Shown: positions 7,772 to 16,591, numbered from the stretch's first letter. The stretch: 39,998 bases of DNA from Pseudomonas kairouanensis (GCF_004682055.1 NZ_QUZU01000054.1:1-39998), one strand, 5' to 3'. Notes: generated by a model not told the origin, from the sequence alone. Program-made: numbers and translations.

Positions 7772-7833
7772 ATAGCGCCTCCAGGTCGCCTTCTGGCGTC
7801 AAAACTTTGCTTCAAGGAACACGAGGAATACCG

Positions 7834-9966
7834 GTGGTAGATCGCTCTCAAATGTTCAGCACGGCCCGTGGCACCCTGACTGACCTGTCGCGGGGCAATC
7901 TGGGCGTGCCGTTGTTGTTGCTGGTGATGCTGGCAATGATGATGTTGCCGATGCCGCCGTTCCTGTTGGACGTGTTCTTTACCTTCAACATTGCCCTGTC
8001 CGTGGTGGTGTTGCTGGTGTGCGTGTACGCCCTGCGGCCGTTGGACTTTGCGGTGTTCCCCACCATTCTGCTGGTGGCGACGCTGTTGCGGCTGGCGCTC
8101 AACGTTGCTTCCACCCGTGTGGTCATGCTCCACGGCCAGGACGGGCACGCCGCCGCCGGTAAGGTGATCCAGGCCTTCGGTGAAGTGGTGATCGGCGGTA
8201 ACTACGTGGTCGGTATCGTGGTGTTTGCGATCCTGATGATCATCAACTTCGTGGTGGTGACCAAAGGTGCCGGGCGCATCTCCGAGGTGAGCGCGCGGTT
8301 TACCCTCGACGCCATGCCCGGCAAGCAGATGGCCATTGACGCCGACCTCAACGCCGGCCTGATCGACCAGAACCAAGCCAAATCCCGCCGCGCCGAAGTC
8401 GCCCAGGAAGCCGAGTTCTACGGCTCCATGGACGGTGCCAGCAAGTTTGTGCGCGGCGATGCCATTGCCGGCCTGCTCATCCTGTTTATCAACCTCATCG
8501 GCGGCATGGCGGTCGGGATCTTCCAGCACGGCATGACCTTCGGCGATGCGGGCAAGGTCTACGCCTTGCTGACCATCGGTGACGGTTTAGTGGCGCAATT
8601 GCCATCACTGTTGTTATCCACAGCTGCAGCCATCATGGTGACCCGTGCGTCGGGCTCCGAAGACATGGGCAAGCAGATCAGCCGGCAGATGTTTGCCTCG
8701 CCCAAGGCATTGGCCGTCGCGGCAGGCATCATGGCCATCATGGGTATCGTGCCAGGCATGCCCCATGTCTCGTTCCTGACCATGGCCGCCCTCGCCGGTG
8801 GTGCCGCCTACCTGTTCTGGAAAAAGCAAAACGCGGTCAAGGTGCAAGCCCTGCAAGAAGTTGCGCGCCAGCAAGAATTGCTGCCATCCCCAGCCCGCGC
8901 CTCGGAAACCAAGGAGCTTGGCTGGGATGACGTGACCCCGATCGACATGATCGGCCTGGAAGTGGGCTACCGCTTGATTCCCCTGGTGGACCGCAACCAG
9001 GGCGGCCAATTGCTCGCCCGGATCAAGGGGGTGCGCAAGAAGTTGTCCCAGGACCTGGGCTTTTTGATGCCCACTGTGCACATCCGGGACAACCTTGACC
9101 TGGCCCCCAGCGCCTACCGCCTGACCTTGATGGGGGTGATCCTGGCGGAAGCGGAGATTTACCCCGACCGCGAACTGGCCATCAACCCCGGCCAGGTGTT
9201 CGGCAGTCTCAACGGCATTACCGCCAAAGATCCGGCTTTTGGCCTGGACGCGGTGTGGATCGAAATCAGCCAGCGCAGCCAGGCGCAGTCCCTGGGCTAC
9301 ACCGTGGTGGACGCCAGCACCGTGGTCGCCACCCACCTCAACCAGATCCTGTACAAACACTCCCACGAGCTGATCGGCCACGAGGAAGTCCAGCAATTGA
9401 TGGGTTTGCTGGCCAAAGCCTCGCCAAAACTGGCCGAAGAACTGGTGCCGGGCGTGCTGTCGTTGTCGCAGTTGCTCAAGGTGTTGCAGGCGCTGCTGGC
9501 CGAACAGGTGCCGGTACGCGATATTCGCAGCATTGCCGAAGCTATCGCCAACAACGCCGCCAAGAGTCAAGATACTGCCGCCCTGGTGGCCGCGGTGCGC
9601 GTCGGATTGTCGCGTGCAATCGTGCAAAGCATTGTAGGCACTGAGTCTGAGCTGCCTGTGATCACCTTGGAGCCAAGGTTGGAACAAATATTGCTCAATA
9701 GTATTCAGAAGGCAGGACAAGGCCAGGAAGAGGGCGTTCTGCTGGAGCCAAGCATGGCTGAAAAACTGCAGCGCTCATTGATTGACGCCGCACAACGCCA
9801 GGAAATGCAGGGCCAACCGGTGATTCTGCTGGTGGCAGGCCCGGTCCGAGCGATGTTGTCGCGGTTTGGACGCCTGGCAGTTCCGAATTTGCACGTTTTG
9901 GCTTATCAGGAAATTCCTGACAACAAGCAAGTGACTATCGTCGCGACAGTAGGGCCCAACGGCTGA
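7834..9966 (+). CDS. flhA: Flagellar export gate protein FlhA
   Basis: FlhA is the large export gate subunit: a nonameric ring that uses proton motive force and receives chaperone-substrate complexes. The protein is 710 aa. The N-terminal half has about eight transmembrane helices, starting with LLLLVMLAMMMLPMPPFLLD. The conserved cytoplasmic FHIPEP region lies around GKQMAIDADLNAGLIDQNQA. The C-terminal half is the cytosolic substrate-binding domain. I chose GTG 7834: GAGGA (7823-7827) lies 6 bases upstream and the protein then begins MVDRSQM, as in other pseudomonads. TTG 7807 gives a longer tail without support. Confidence 0.95.
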   Translation: MVDRSQMFSTARGTLTDLSRGNLGVPLLLLVMLAMMMLPMPPFLLDVFFTFNIALSVVVLLVCVYALRPLDFAVFPTILLVATLLRLALNVASTRVVMLHGQDGHAAAGKVIQAFGEVVIGGNYVVGIVVFAILMIINFVVVTKGAGRISEVSARFTLDAMPGKQMAIDADLNAGLIDQNQAKSRRAEVAQEAEFYGSMDGASKFVRGDAIAGLLILFINLIGGMAVGIFQHGMTFGDAGKVYALLTIGDGLVAQLPSLLLSTAAAIMVTRASGSEDMGKQISRQMFASPKALAVAAGIMAIMGIVPGMPHVSFLTMAALAGGAAYLFWKKQNAVKVQALQEVARQQELLPSPARASETKELGWDDVTPIDMIGLEVGYRLIPLVDRNQGGQLLARIKGVRKKLSQDLGFLMPTVHIRDNLDLAPSAYRLTLMGVILAEAEIYPDRELAINPGQVFGSLNGITAKDPAFGLDAVWIEISQRSQAQSLGYTVVDASTVVATHLNQILYKHSHELIGHEEVQQLMGLLAKASPKLAEELVPGVLSLSQLLKVLQALLAEQVPVRDIRSIAEAIANNAAKSQDTAALVAAVRVGLSRAIVQSIVGTESELPVITLEPRLEQILLNSIQKAGQGQEEGVLLEPSMAEKLQRSLIDAAQRQEMQGQPVILLVAGPVRAMLSRFGRLAVPNLHVLAYQEIPDNKQVTIVATVGPNG

Positions 9967-9977
9967 GGTAGTGGGTT

Positions 9978-11294
9978 ATGCAAGTGAAGCGTTTTTTCGC
10001 CGCCGATATGCGTCAGGCCATGAAACTGGTTCGTGATGAGTTGGGCGCCGACGCCGCGATTATCGGTAACCGTCGTATTGCCGGCGGTGTCGAGCTGACG
10101 GCTGCCCTGGATTACACCCCCCAGGCGCTGGCACCGCGTGTGCCGAACATGGAGCTCGAAGACGAGCTGCGCAAGACCGCTTCGCGCATTGTCTCGGCCC
10201 AGGCCGAACTGAGCATGCGGGGCGACAGCGATGCCACCACCAATCGCCAGTTGTTTGCCGGCCTGCCGTTGACGGCTGCCGAGCCGCTGGTCGAGCCAAC
10301 CTTCAAGGAACCGCCGCGTCCTGCAGCGCCAGCCCAGGCGGCTGCCGTCGACCAGCGCGTGTTCGATTCAATGCGCTTTGAGCTCAACGGTCTGCGCGAG
10401 TTGCTGGAAGTGCAACTCGGCTCGTTGGCCTGGACCCAACTGCAAGGCAGCAAGCCGCAACAGGCCAACCTGTGGCGTCGGCTGCAACGCATTGGTTTGT
10501 CCGGCCCGCTGTCCCGCGACCTGCTGGCGCTGACCACCGAAATCGAAGAACCTCGCCAGGCCTGGCGCATGTTGCTGGCCCACTTGGCGCGCATGATCGT
10601 GACCCCGGAAATCGAACCCCTGGAAGAGGGCGGAGTGATCGCCATGGTCGGCCCTGCCGGCATGGGCAAGACCACCACCCTGGCCAAGCTGGCAGCCCGT
10701 TATGTGCTCAAGTACGGCGCGCAAAACATTGCGCTGGTGAGCATGGACAGCTACCGCATCGGCGCCCAGGAACAGCTCAAGACCCTAGGCCGCATCCTCA
10801 ATGTTTCAGTGACCCACGTCGATCCGGGCCAGTCCCTGGCCAACGCCCTGGACCCCCTGCTGCGCAAGCGCGTGGTGCTGATCGACACCGCCGGCCTGCA
10901 AGCCAGCGATCCGGCATTGCGCATGCAGCTCGAAAGCCTGGCCGGGCGTGGCATCAAGTCCAAGAATTACCTGGTGCTCGCCACCACCAGCCAGAAGCAA
11001 GTGCTGACCGCTGCGTACCATAGCTACAAGCGCTGTGGCCTGGCCGGCTGCATCCTGACTAAACTCGATGAAACCGCAAGCCTGGGCGAAGTGCTCAGCC
11101 TTGCCATCAGCCATGAATTGCCGGTCGCCTACCTGACCGACGGGCCGCGGATCCCAGATGATTTGCATCTGCCGCGCCGTCACCAGTTGGTCAGCCGGGC
11201 GGTCAGCGTGCAAATGCAAGACGAGCCTAGCGAGGAAGCGATGGCCGATATGTTCGCGGATCTGTACCACAACCCGGCCAAGCGCGTGGGTTGA
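9978..11294 (+). CDS. flhF: Polar flagellum placement GTPase FlhF
   Basis: FlhF is an SRP-type GTPase that marks the cell pole where the flagellum is built. The protein is 438 aa, in three parts. The N-terminal B domain starts MQVKRFFAADMRQAMKLVRDE. An N domain follows, then the G domain with P-loop GPAGMGKTTT (225-234), the VDxG-like block, DTAGL and the specificity motif TKLDE. The start follows flhA by 11 bases. fleN comes after about 100 bases, and the two proteins act together on flagellar number and place. Confidence 0.96.
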   Translation: MQVKRFFAADMRQAMKLVRDELGADAAIIGNRRIAGGVELTAALDYTPQALAPRVPNMELEDELRKTASRIVSAQAELSMRGDSDATTNRQLFAGLPLTAAEPLVEPTFKEPPRPAAPAQAAAVDQRVFDSMRFELNGLRELLEVQLGSLAWTQLQGSKPQQANLWRRLQRIGLSGPLSRDLLALTTEIEEPRQAWRMLLAHLARMIVTPEIEPLEEGGVIAMVGPAGMGKTTTLAKLAARYVLKYGAQNIALVSMDSYRIGAQEQLKTLGRILNVSVTHVDPGQSLANALDPLLRKRVVLIDTAGLQASDPALRMQLESLAGRGIKSKNYLVLATTSQKQVLTAAYHSYKRCGLAGCILTKLDETASLGEVLSLAISHELPVAYLTDGPRIPDDLHLPRRHQLVSRAVSVQMQDEPSEEAMADMFADLYHNPAKRVG

Positions 11295-11398
11295 GCAACA
11301 TGAACACAGTGCAATGTACCTACATCGATGGTCTGCAAGCGATTCACGCGGCCAAGCCATGTAGCCTGCGACTAAGCAAGACAAGGTAATGGAATAAA

Positions 11399-12232
11399 AT
11401 GGGCAGCATGCATCCCGTACAGGTGATCGCGGTGACCGGCGGCAAAGGTGGCGTCGGAAAAACTAACGTGTCAGTGAATTTGTCCCTGGCCCTGGCAGAG
11501 CTTGGCCGTCGCGTCATGCTGCTGGATGCGGACCTGGGGCTGGCGAACGTTGACGTTCTGCTGGGACTGACGCCCAAACACACCCTCGCCGATGTGATCG
11601 AGGGCCGCTGCGAGCTGCGCGATGTGCTGCTCCAGGGCCCCGGTGGCATCCGCATCGTGCCGGCTGCGTCGGGCACCCAGAGCATGGTGCACCTGAGTCC
11701 GGCCCAGCACGCTGGCCTGATCCAGGCGTTCAGCGATATTGGCGACAACCTCGATGTGCTGGTGATCGACACCGCCGCCGGGATCGGCGAGTCCGTGGTC
11801 AGCTTTGTGCGCGCCGCCCAGGAAGTGCTGCTGGTGGTGTGCGATGAACCCACCTCGATCACCGACGCCTACGCCCTGATCAAACTGCTCAACCGTGACT
11901 ACGGCATGAACCGCTTCCGGGTGTTGGCCAACATGGCGCAAAGCCCGCAGGAAGGTCGCAACCTGTTCGCCAAGTTGACCAAGGTCACGGATCGCTTCCT
12001 CGATGTCGCCTTACAATACGTGGGCGCAGTTCCCTATGACGAGTGCGTGCGCAAGGCCGTGCAAAAGCAGCGTGCGGTCTACGAAGCGTTCCCTCGTTCG
12101 AAATGCGCATTGGCGTTCAAGGCTATTGCCCAGAAGGTCGATACCTGGCCGTTGCCCGCCAACCCGCGGGGGCATCTGGAGTTTTTCGTCGAGCGATTGG
12201 TGCATCAGACGAGCGCAGGACCCGTGCTATGA
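11399..12232 (+). CDS. fleN: Flagellar number regulator FleN (FlhG), MinD-like ATPase
   Basis: FleN is a ParA/MinD-type ATPase that limits flagella to the right number by antagonising FleQ. The protein is 277 aa. The deviant Walker A motif GGKGGVGKT is at residues 14-22, with Lys16 and Lys21. DADLGLANVD follows, then VIDTAAGIG. The MGSMHP start is the one used in other pseudomonads. Its stop codon overlaps the fliA start (ATGA), so the two are probably translated together. Confidence 0.96.
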   Translation: MGSMHPVQVIAVTGGKGGVGKTNVSVNLSLALAELGRRVMLLDADLGLANVDVLLGLTPKHTLADVIEGRCELRDVLLQGPGGIRIVPAASGTQSMVHLSPAQHAGLIQAFSDIGDNLDVLVIDTAAGIGESVVSFVRAAQEVLLVVCDEPTSITDAYALIKLLNRDYGMNRFRVLANMAQSPQEGRNLFAKLTKVTDRFLDVALQYVGAVPYDECVRKAVQKQRAVYEAFPRSKCALAFKAIAQKVDTWPLPANPRGHLEFFVERLVHQTSAGPVL

Positions 12233-12969
12233 CAGCGACCGGCTACAACGCGTACAAGAAGTCTGCCCGTGACAGTCAGGGCGAGTTGATCGAGCGCTAC
12301 GCGCCGCTGGTCAAGCGCATCGCTTATCACTTGCTGGCACGCCTGCCCGCGAGCGTGCAGGTCGAGGACCTGATCCAGGCCGGCATGATCGGCCTGCTTG
12401 AAGTGTCGACCAAATACGACGCGAGCAAGGGTGCGAGTTTCGAGACGTATGCGGGTATCCGTATCCGTGGCGCGATGCTCGATGAAGTCCGTAAGGGTGA
12501 CTGGGCGCCGCGTTCGGTGCATCGCAATACGCGCATGGTCAGTGACGCAATTCGCGCAATTGAAGCAAAAACCGGTCGCGACGCTAAAGATCACGAAGTT
12601 GCGGCCGAACTCCAATTGAGTCTCGACGATTACTACGGGATTTTGAACGATACCTTGGGCAGCCGCCTGTTCAGTTTCGACGACCTGTTGCAGGACGGCG
12701 AACACGAAGGGCTGCACGAGGACGGCGCGAGTGCTCATCTTGAGCCGTCGCGCGACCTGGAGGATGAACGCTTCCAGGGGGCGTTGGCGGACGCGATAGC
12801 CAATTTGCCGGAGCGTGAGCGACTGGTGTTGGCGCTGTACTACGACGAAGAGCTGAACCTCAAGGAAATCGGTGAGGTCCTGGGGGTCAGCGAATCGCGG
12901 GTCAGCCAGTTGCACAGCCAGTGCGCAGCCCGCTTGCGGGGGCGTTTGGGAGAGTGGCGAGCGCGCTGA
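12229..12969 (+). CDS. fliA: Flagellar sigma factor FliA (sigma-28)
   Basis: FliA directs RNA polymerase to late flagellar and chemotaxis promoters and is held by FlgM until the hook is done. The protein is 246 aa. Region 2 includes YAPLVKRIAYHLLARLP and DLIQAGMIGLLE. Region 3 is around RSVHRNTRMVSDAIRAIE. Region 4 has LNLKEIGEVLGVSESRVSQL near the C-terminus. ATG 12229 overlaps the fleN stop, and AGGA is at 12217-12220. A longer in-frame reading from 12043 runs inside fleN and is not real. A good target promoter for it lies at 26014 (cheV). Confidence 0.97.
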   Translation: MTATGYNAYKKSARDSQGELIERYAPLVKRIAYHLLARLPASVQVEDLIQAGMIGLLEVSTKYDASKGASFETYAGIRIRGAMLDEVRKGDWAPRSVHRNTRMVSDAIRAIEAKTGRDAKDHEVAAELQLSLDDYYGILNDTLGSRLFSFDDLLQDGEHEGLHEDGASAHLEPSRDLEDERFQGALADAIANLPERERLVLALYYDEELNLKEIGEVLGVSESRVSQLHSQCAARLRGRLGEWRAR

Positions 12970-12972
12970 CAG

Positions 12973-12990
12973 GCAGTGTGGGGACACTGC
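12973..12990 (+). other. Stem-loop just after fliA
   Basis: GCAGTGT and ACACTGC form a perfect 7-bp stem with a GGGG loop, starting 4 bases after the fliA stop. No T-run follows, so it is not a standard terminator. It may protect or process the 3' end of the message while still letting polymerase enter cheY. Confidence 0.45.
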
Positions 12991-13081
12991 AGACGAGACC
13001 GTGACAGCCTTGGGCTTTTGCGGGCTTGCTCCGTGGTGCCCTGGGCAGTCCTTTTTGTGTAATGCCTGTTGATTGAAATGG

Positions 13082-13102
13082 CGCGTCCAGGTGCTGGGCG
13101 CG
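13082..13102 (+). other. Hairpin upstream of cheY, possible weak terminator
   Basis: CGCGTCCAG and CTGGGCGCG pair over 9 positions (one T-G wobble) around a GTG loop and are followed by TTT only. It could be an attenuating terminator between fliA and the che genes or a structured leader. It ends 13 bases before the cheY ribosome binding site. Confidence 0.4.
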
Positions 13103-13125
13103 TTTAAGACTGCTTGGAGGTCGAA

Positions 13126-13512
13126 TTGGACAAGAACATGAAAATCCTCATCGTTGATGACTTCTCAACGATGCGGCGGATCATTAAAAACCTGTTGCGT
13201 GACCTTGGGTTCACTAACACGGTCGAGGCGGATGACGGCATTACAGCCATTCCGATCCTCAACAGCGGGAGCATCGACTTTCTGGTAACAGACTGGAACA
13301 TGCCGGGCATGACCGGTATCGACTTGCTGCGCCATGTGCGCGCCGACGAAAAACTGCGCAGCCTTCCTGTGCTGATGGTAACCGCCGAAGCCAAGCGTGA
13401 GCAGATCATCGAAGCCGCCCAGGCCGGGGTCAACGGTTACGTGGTCAAGCCCTTCACTGCACTGGCGTTGAAAGAGAAGATCGAAAAAATCTTCGAACGC
13501 ATCCACGGCTAA
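13126..13512 (+). CDS. cheY: Chemotaxis response regulator CheY
   Basis: CheY is phosphorylated by CheA and binds FliM to change the direction of flagellar rotation. It is a single receiver domain of 128 aa from this start. The acid pocket D11-D12, the phospho-acceptor D56 (VTDWNMPG), the Thr of LMVTAEAK and the Lys of VVKPF are all present. GGAGG at 13116-13120 lies 5 bases before TTG 13126 but 17 bases before the first ATG (13138). I therefore choose TTG, giving an MDKNMKIL start; ATG 13138 is the alternative. It is the first gene of the che operon. Confidence 0.94.
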   Translation: MDKNMKILIVDDFSTMRRIIKNLLRDLGFTNTVEADDGITAIPILNSGSIDFLVTDWNMPGMTGIDLLRHVRADEKLRSLPVLMVTAEAKREQIIEAAQAGVNGYVVKPFTALALKEKIEKIFERIHG

Positions 13513-13530
13513 TGCCATCGCGGGGGAGCT

Positions 13531-14319
13531 ATGGAGCATAACGAAACGTCACAGGGAGACTTCGAGTCGACCCTGAAAAAGCATGCTCACCAGTTGGTCG
13601 ACAGCCTTGAAAAAGGCCAGTTCGGCGATGCGGTGCAGTTGATCCATGAGCTCAACCAGACCCGTGACCGCGGCCTGTACCAGGAAGTGGGCAAGCTCAC
13701 ACGCGAGCTGCACAGTGCGATCGTCAATTTCCAGATTGACCCGCATATGCCCCAGGCCGAAGAAATCTCGCAAATCACGGATGCCACCGAACGCCTGTCC
13801 TATGTGGTCAGGCTGACTGAGGCGGCGGCCAATCGCACCATGGACCTGGTGGAAAACGCCACGCCCCTGGTCAATGGCATGGCCACTGAAGCCCAGGCCC
13901 TGAGCAATGACTGGGGCCGCTTCATGCGTCGTGAAGTGGGGGCTGAAGAGTTTCGCGAGCTGGCACGTCGGGTCGAAGGGTTCCTGTCACGCAGCGAGCA
14001 GGAAAACCGTACGGTTTCCAGCAACCTCAACGACATTCTGCTGGCCCAGGATTACCAGGACCTTACCGGCCAGGTGATCAAGCGCGTGACCCAGTTGGTC
14101 ACCGAAGTGGAAAGCAACTTGCTCAAATTGGTGCTCATGGCAGGCCAGGTTGACCGTTTTGCCGGCATCGAACATGACCGCGCAGCGATCCTCTCTGAAA
14201 AAGATCCACAAAAACATCTCGCCAAGGGTGAAGGTCCGCAGATTCATGCCGATAAACGTGAAGACGTTGTATCGGGTCAAGATGATGTCGATGACCTGTT
14301 ATCCAGTTTAGGCTTCTAA
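13531..14319 (+). CDS. cheZ: Chemotaxis phosphatase CheZ
   Basis: CheZ removes phosphate from CheY and so ends the turn signal. The protein is 262 aa and mostly helical. The catalytic region is QDYQDLTGQVIKRV at about 172-185, with the catalytic Gln of the QDxQD(L)TGQ motif. The C-terminal peptide DDVDDLLSSLGF is the usual CheY-binding tail. GGGGGAG lies before the ATG. The gene sits between cheY and cheA. A possible internal sigma-28 promoter at 14229-14255 overlaps its 3' end. Confidence 0.95.
   Translation: MEHNETSQGDFESTLKKHAHQLVDSLEKGQFGDAVQLIHELNQTRDRGLYQEVGKLTRELHSAIVNFQIDPHMPQAEEISQITDATERLSYVVRLTEAAANRTMDLVENATPLVNGMATEAQALSNDWGRFMRREVGAEEFRELARRVEGFLSRSEQENRTVSSNLNDILLAQDYQDLTGQVIKRVTQLVTEVESNLLKLVLMAGQVDRFAGIEHDRAAILSEKDPQKHLAKGEGPQIHADKREDVVSGQDDVDDLLSSLGF
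14229..14255 (+). promoter_or_regulatory. Possible sigma-28 promoter inside cheZ, ahead of cheA
   Basis: TGAAG-N14-GCCGATAA differs from the FliA pattern TCAAG-N14/15-GCCGATAA at one base. The -10 half is at 14248-14255, 76 bases before the cheA ATG. It lies in coding sequence, and an exact GCCGATAA by chance is not rare at this scale, so the call is tentative. Confidence 0.35.
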
Positions 14320-14330
14320 GGAGCACCCAC

Positions 14331-16544
14331 ATGAGCTTCGGCGCCGATGAAGAAATCCTTCAGGATTTCCTTGTAGAGGCCGGCGAAATTTTAGAGCAGT
14401 TGTCCGAGCAACTGGTCGAGCTGGAAAGCCGACCGGATGATGCGAACCTGCTCAATGCAATTTTTCGCGGTTTTCACACTGTAAAAGGGGGCGCCGGCTT
14501 CCTCCAGCTCCATGAGCTGGTGGAGTGCTGCCACATCGCCGAGAACGTGTTCGACATCCTGCGCAAGGGTGAGCGTCACGTTGATTCGGAATTGATGGAC
14601 GTGATTCTCGAAGCACTGGATGCGGTCAACGGCATGTTCAGCGAAGTACGCGAACGTGCCCCGATCACCGCAGCCACCCCGGAACTGCTGGCCGCCCTGG
14701 CGCGCCTGGCGGAACCTGCCGACACCTCGGCCGCACCTGTGGCCGAAGCGGTGGCGGAGCCTGTGGTTGAGGCCGAGCCGGATGTGACTGACCACGAGTT
14801 CGAACAACTGCTCAACTCCCTCAGTGCCGTGAAGGCCGAGGCAGAAGCCCCGGCGGCTGCCGTGGCAGCACCGACCAGCGAAGACATTACCGACGCAGAA
14901 TTCGAATCCCTGCTCGACCAGTTGCACGGCAAAGGCCAGTTCGCTGCCGACGCCGTGCCACCGGCTGACGTGGTGGAAACGCCCGCTGCGGCGGCCACTG
15001 CCAGCACCGATATCACCGACGACGAATTCGAAGCGCTGCTGGACCAGTTGCACGGCAAGGGCACCTTTGTGGCCGACGCCTTGCCGGCCGTCGCGGCTTC
15101 TGCGGCGGCGCCAGTGGCAGCGGAGCCTGCAGGCGATGGGTTGATCTCTGATCACGAATTCGAGTCCCTGTTGGACGAGTTGCACGGCAAGGGCAAGTTC
15201 ACCGAAGTGGCCCCGGCCGCCGCCGCCGCCGCCGCCGCCGCCGTCGCGACGCCAGCGCCGGTCGCTGCCAAAGCGGCTGCGCCCGTGGCGGCCAAGCCCG
15301 CTCCGGCACCGGCTGCTGCACCGGCTCCGGCCCGCGCGGCTGCGGCACCGGTGGCGGAGAAACCGGCCAGTGAAGCCGAAACCACCGTGCGGGTGGATAC
15401 CGCACGCCTGGACGACATCATGAACATGGTCGGCGAACTGGTGCTGGTGCGTAACCGCCTGGTGCGGCTGGGCTTGAGCAGCGGCGATGAAGCCATGCAA
15501 AAGGCCGTGTCCAACCTCGACGTGGTCACCGCCGACCTGCAGACCGCCGTGATGAAAACGCGGATGCAGCCGATCAAGAAAGTCTTCGGCCGCTTCCCGC
15601 GACTGGTTCGTGACCTGGCGCGCCAGCTCAAGAAAGAGATCAACCTGGAACTGGTGGGTGAAGAAACCGACCTCGACAAAAACCTTGTCGAGGCCCTGGC
15701 CGACCCGCTGGTCCACTTGGTGCGCAACGCCGTCGACCACGGCGTGGAAACCCCAGAAGAACGCGAAGCCTCGGGCAAGTCCCGCAACGGCAAGGTGATT
15801 CTGGCGGCCGAACAAGAAGGCGACCACATCCTGCTGTCGATCACCGATGACGGCAAGGGCATGGACCCGACTATCCTGCGCAATATCGCGGTCAAGCGTG
15901 GCGTGATGGACAAGGACGCCGCCGACCGCCTGACCGACACCGAGTGCTACAACCTGATCTTCGCTCCAGGCTTCTCGACCAAGACCGAGATTTCCGACGT
16001 GTCCGGCCGTGGCGTGGGCATGGACGTGGTGAAGACCAAGATCAGCCAGCTCAACGGCTCGATCAACATTTACTCGACCAAGGGCCAGGGCTCGAAGATC
16101 GTGATCAAGGTGCCGTTGACCTTGGCGATCATGCCAACCCTGATGGTGATGCTGGGCAACCAGGCGTTCGCCTTCCCGCTGGTGAACGTCAACGAGATCT
16201 TCCACCTCGACCTGTCGCGCACCAACGTGGTGGACGGCCAGGAAGTGGTGATCGTGCGCGACAAGGCGTTGCCACTGTTCTACCTCAAGCGCTGGCTGGT
16301 GGCTTCGGCCAAACATGAAGAGCAGCGTGAAGGCCATGTGGTGATTCTCTCCGTGGGCACCCAGCGTATCGGCTTTGTGGTCGATCAACTGGTGGGCCAG
16401 GAAGAAGTGGTCATCAAGCCTTTGGGCAAAATGCTGCAGGGAACCCCGGGCATGTCGGGTGCGACCATTACCGGTGACGGTCGGATCGCGCTGATTCTCG
16501 ATGTTCCGAGCATGCTCAAGCGTTACGCCGCGCGGCGTATTTGA
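14331..16544 (+). CDS. cheA: Chemotaxis histidine kinase CheA
   Basis: CheA autophosphorylates in chemoreceptor arrays and passes phosphate to CheY and CheB. The protein is 737 aa. The P1 Hpt domain spans 1-110, with phospho-acceptor His49 in FHTVKGG. A long linker (about 125-350) replaces a clear P2 domain. It carries four copies of a DITDxEFExLLDQLHGKG-type motif, at about 151, 185, 227 and 271, then a nine-Ala run and Ala/Pro-rich sequence. P3 dimerisation, P4 ATPase (LVRNAVDHG, DDGKGMD, GRGVGMDVV) and the P5 CheW-like domain follow. AAGGAG lies before the ATG. Confidence 0.97.
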   Translation: MSFGADEEILQDFLVEAGEILEQLSEQLVELESRPDDANLLNAIFRGFHTVKGGAGFLQLHELVECCHIAENVFDILRKGERHVDSELMDVILEALDAVNGMFSEVRERAPITAATPELLAALARLAEPADTSAAPVAEAVAEPVVEAEPDVTDHEFEQLLNSLSAVKAEAEAPAAAVAAPTSEDITDAEFESLLDQLHGKGQFAADAVPPADVVETPAAAATASTDITDDEFEALLDQLHGKGTFVADALPAVAASAAAPVAAEPAGDGLISDHEFESLLDELHGKGKFTEVAPAAAAAAAAAVATPAPVAAKAAAPVAAKPAPAPAAAPAPARAAAAPVAEKPASEAETTVRVDTARLDDIMNMVGELVLVRNRLVRLGLSSGDEAMQKAVSNLDVVTADLQTAVMKTRMQPIKKVFGRFPRLVRDLARQLKKEINLELVGEETDLDKNLVEALADPLVHLVRNAVDHGVETPEEREASGKSRNGKVILAAEQEGDHILLSITDDGKGMDPTILRNIAVKRGVMDKDAADRLTDTECYNLIFAPGFSTKTEISDVSGRGVGMDVVKTKISQLNGSINIYSTKGQGSKIVIKVPLTLAIMPTLMVMLGNQAFAFPLVNVNEIFHLDLSRTNVVDGQEVVIVRDKALPLFYLKRWLVASAKHEEQREGHVVILSVGTQRIGFVVDQLVGQEEVVIKPLGKMLQGTPGMSGATITGDGRIALILDVPSMLKRYAARRI
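14781..15200 (+). repeat. Four copies of an EFExLL motif in the CheA linker
   Basis: Copies start at 14781 (DVTDHEFEQLLNSLS), 14883 (DITDAEFESLLDQLHGKG), 15009 (DITDDEFEALLDQLHGKG) and 15141 (LISDHEFESLLDELHGKG). Copies 2-4 extend through HGKGxF; copy 1 has lost the HGKG end. Spacers are 14-24 residues rich in Ala, Pro and Val. These look like short binding motifs rather than a folded domain. Confidence 0.85.
15216..15242 (+). repeat. (GCC)9 trinucleotide tract in cheA
   Basis: Nine GCC codons in a row encode a nine-alanine run in the CheA linker, right after the fourth EFExLL motif. Slippage here would change linker length by whole residues without a frameshift. Confidence 0.9.
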
Positions 16545-16591
16545 TTCTGGTGGGGTAGGGCGGTTTGCCCGCCCCGCCTAACGGAGTGTTT

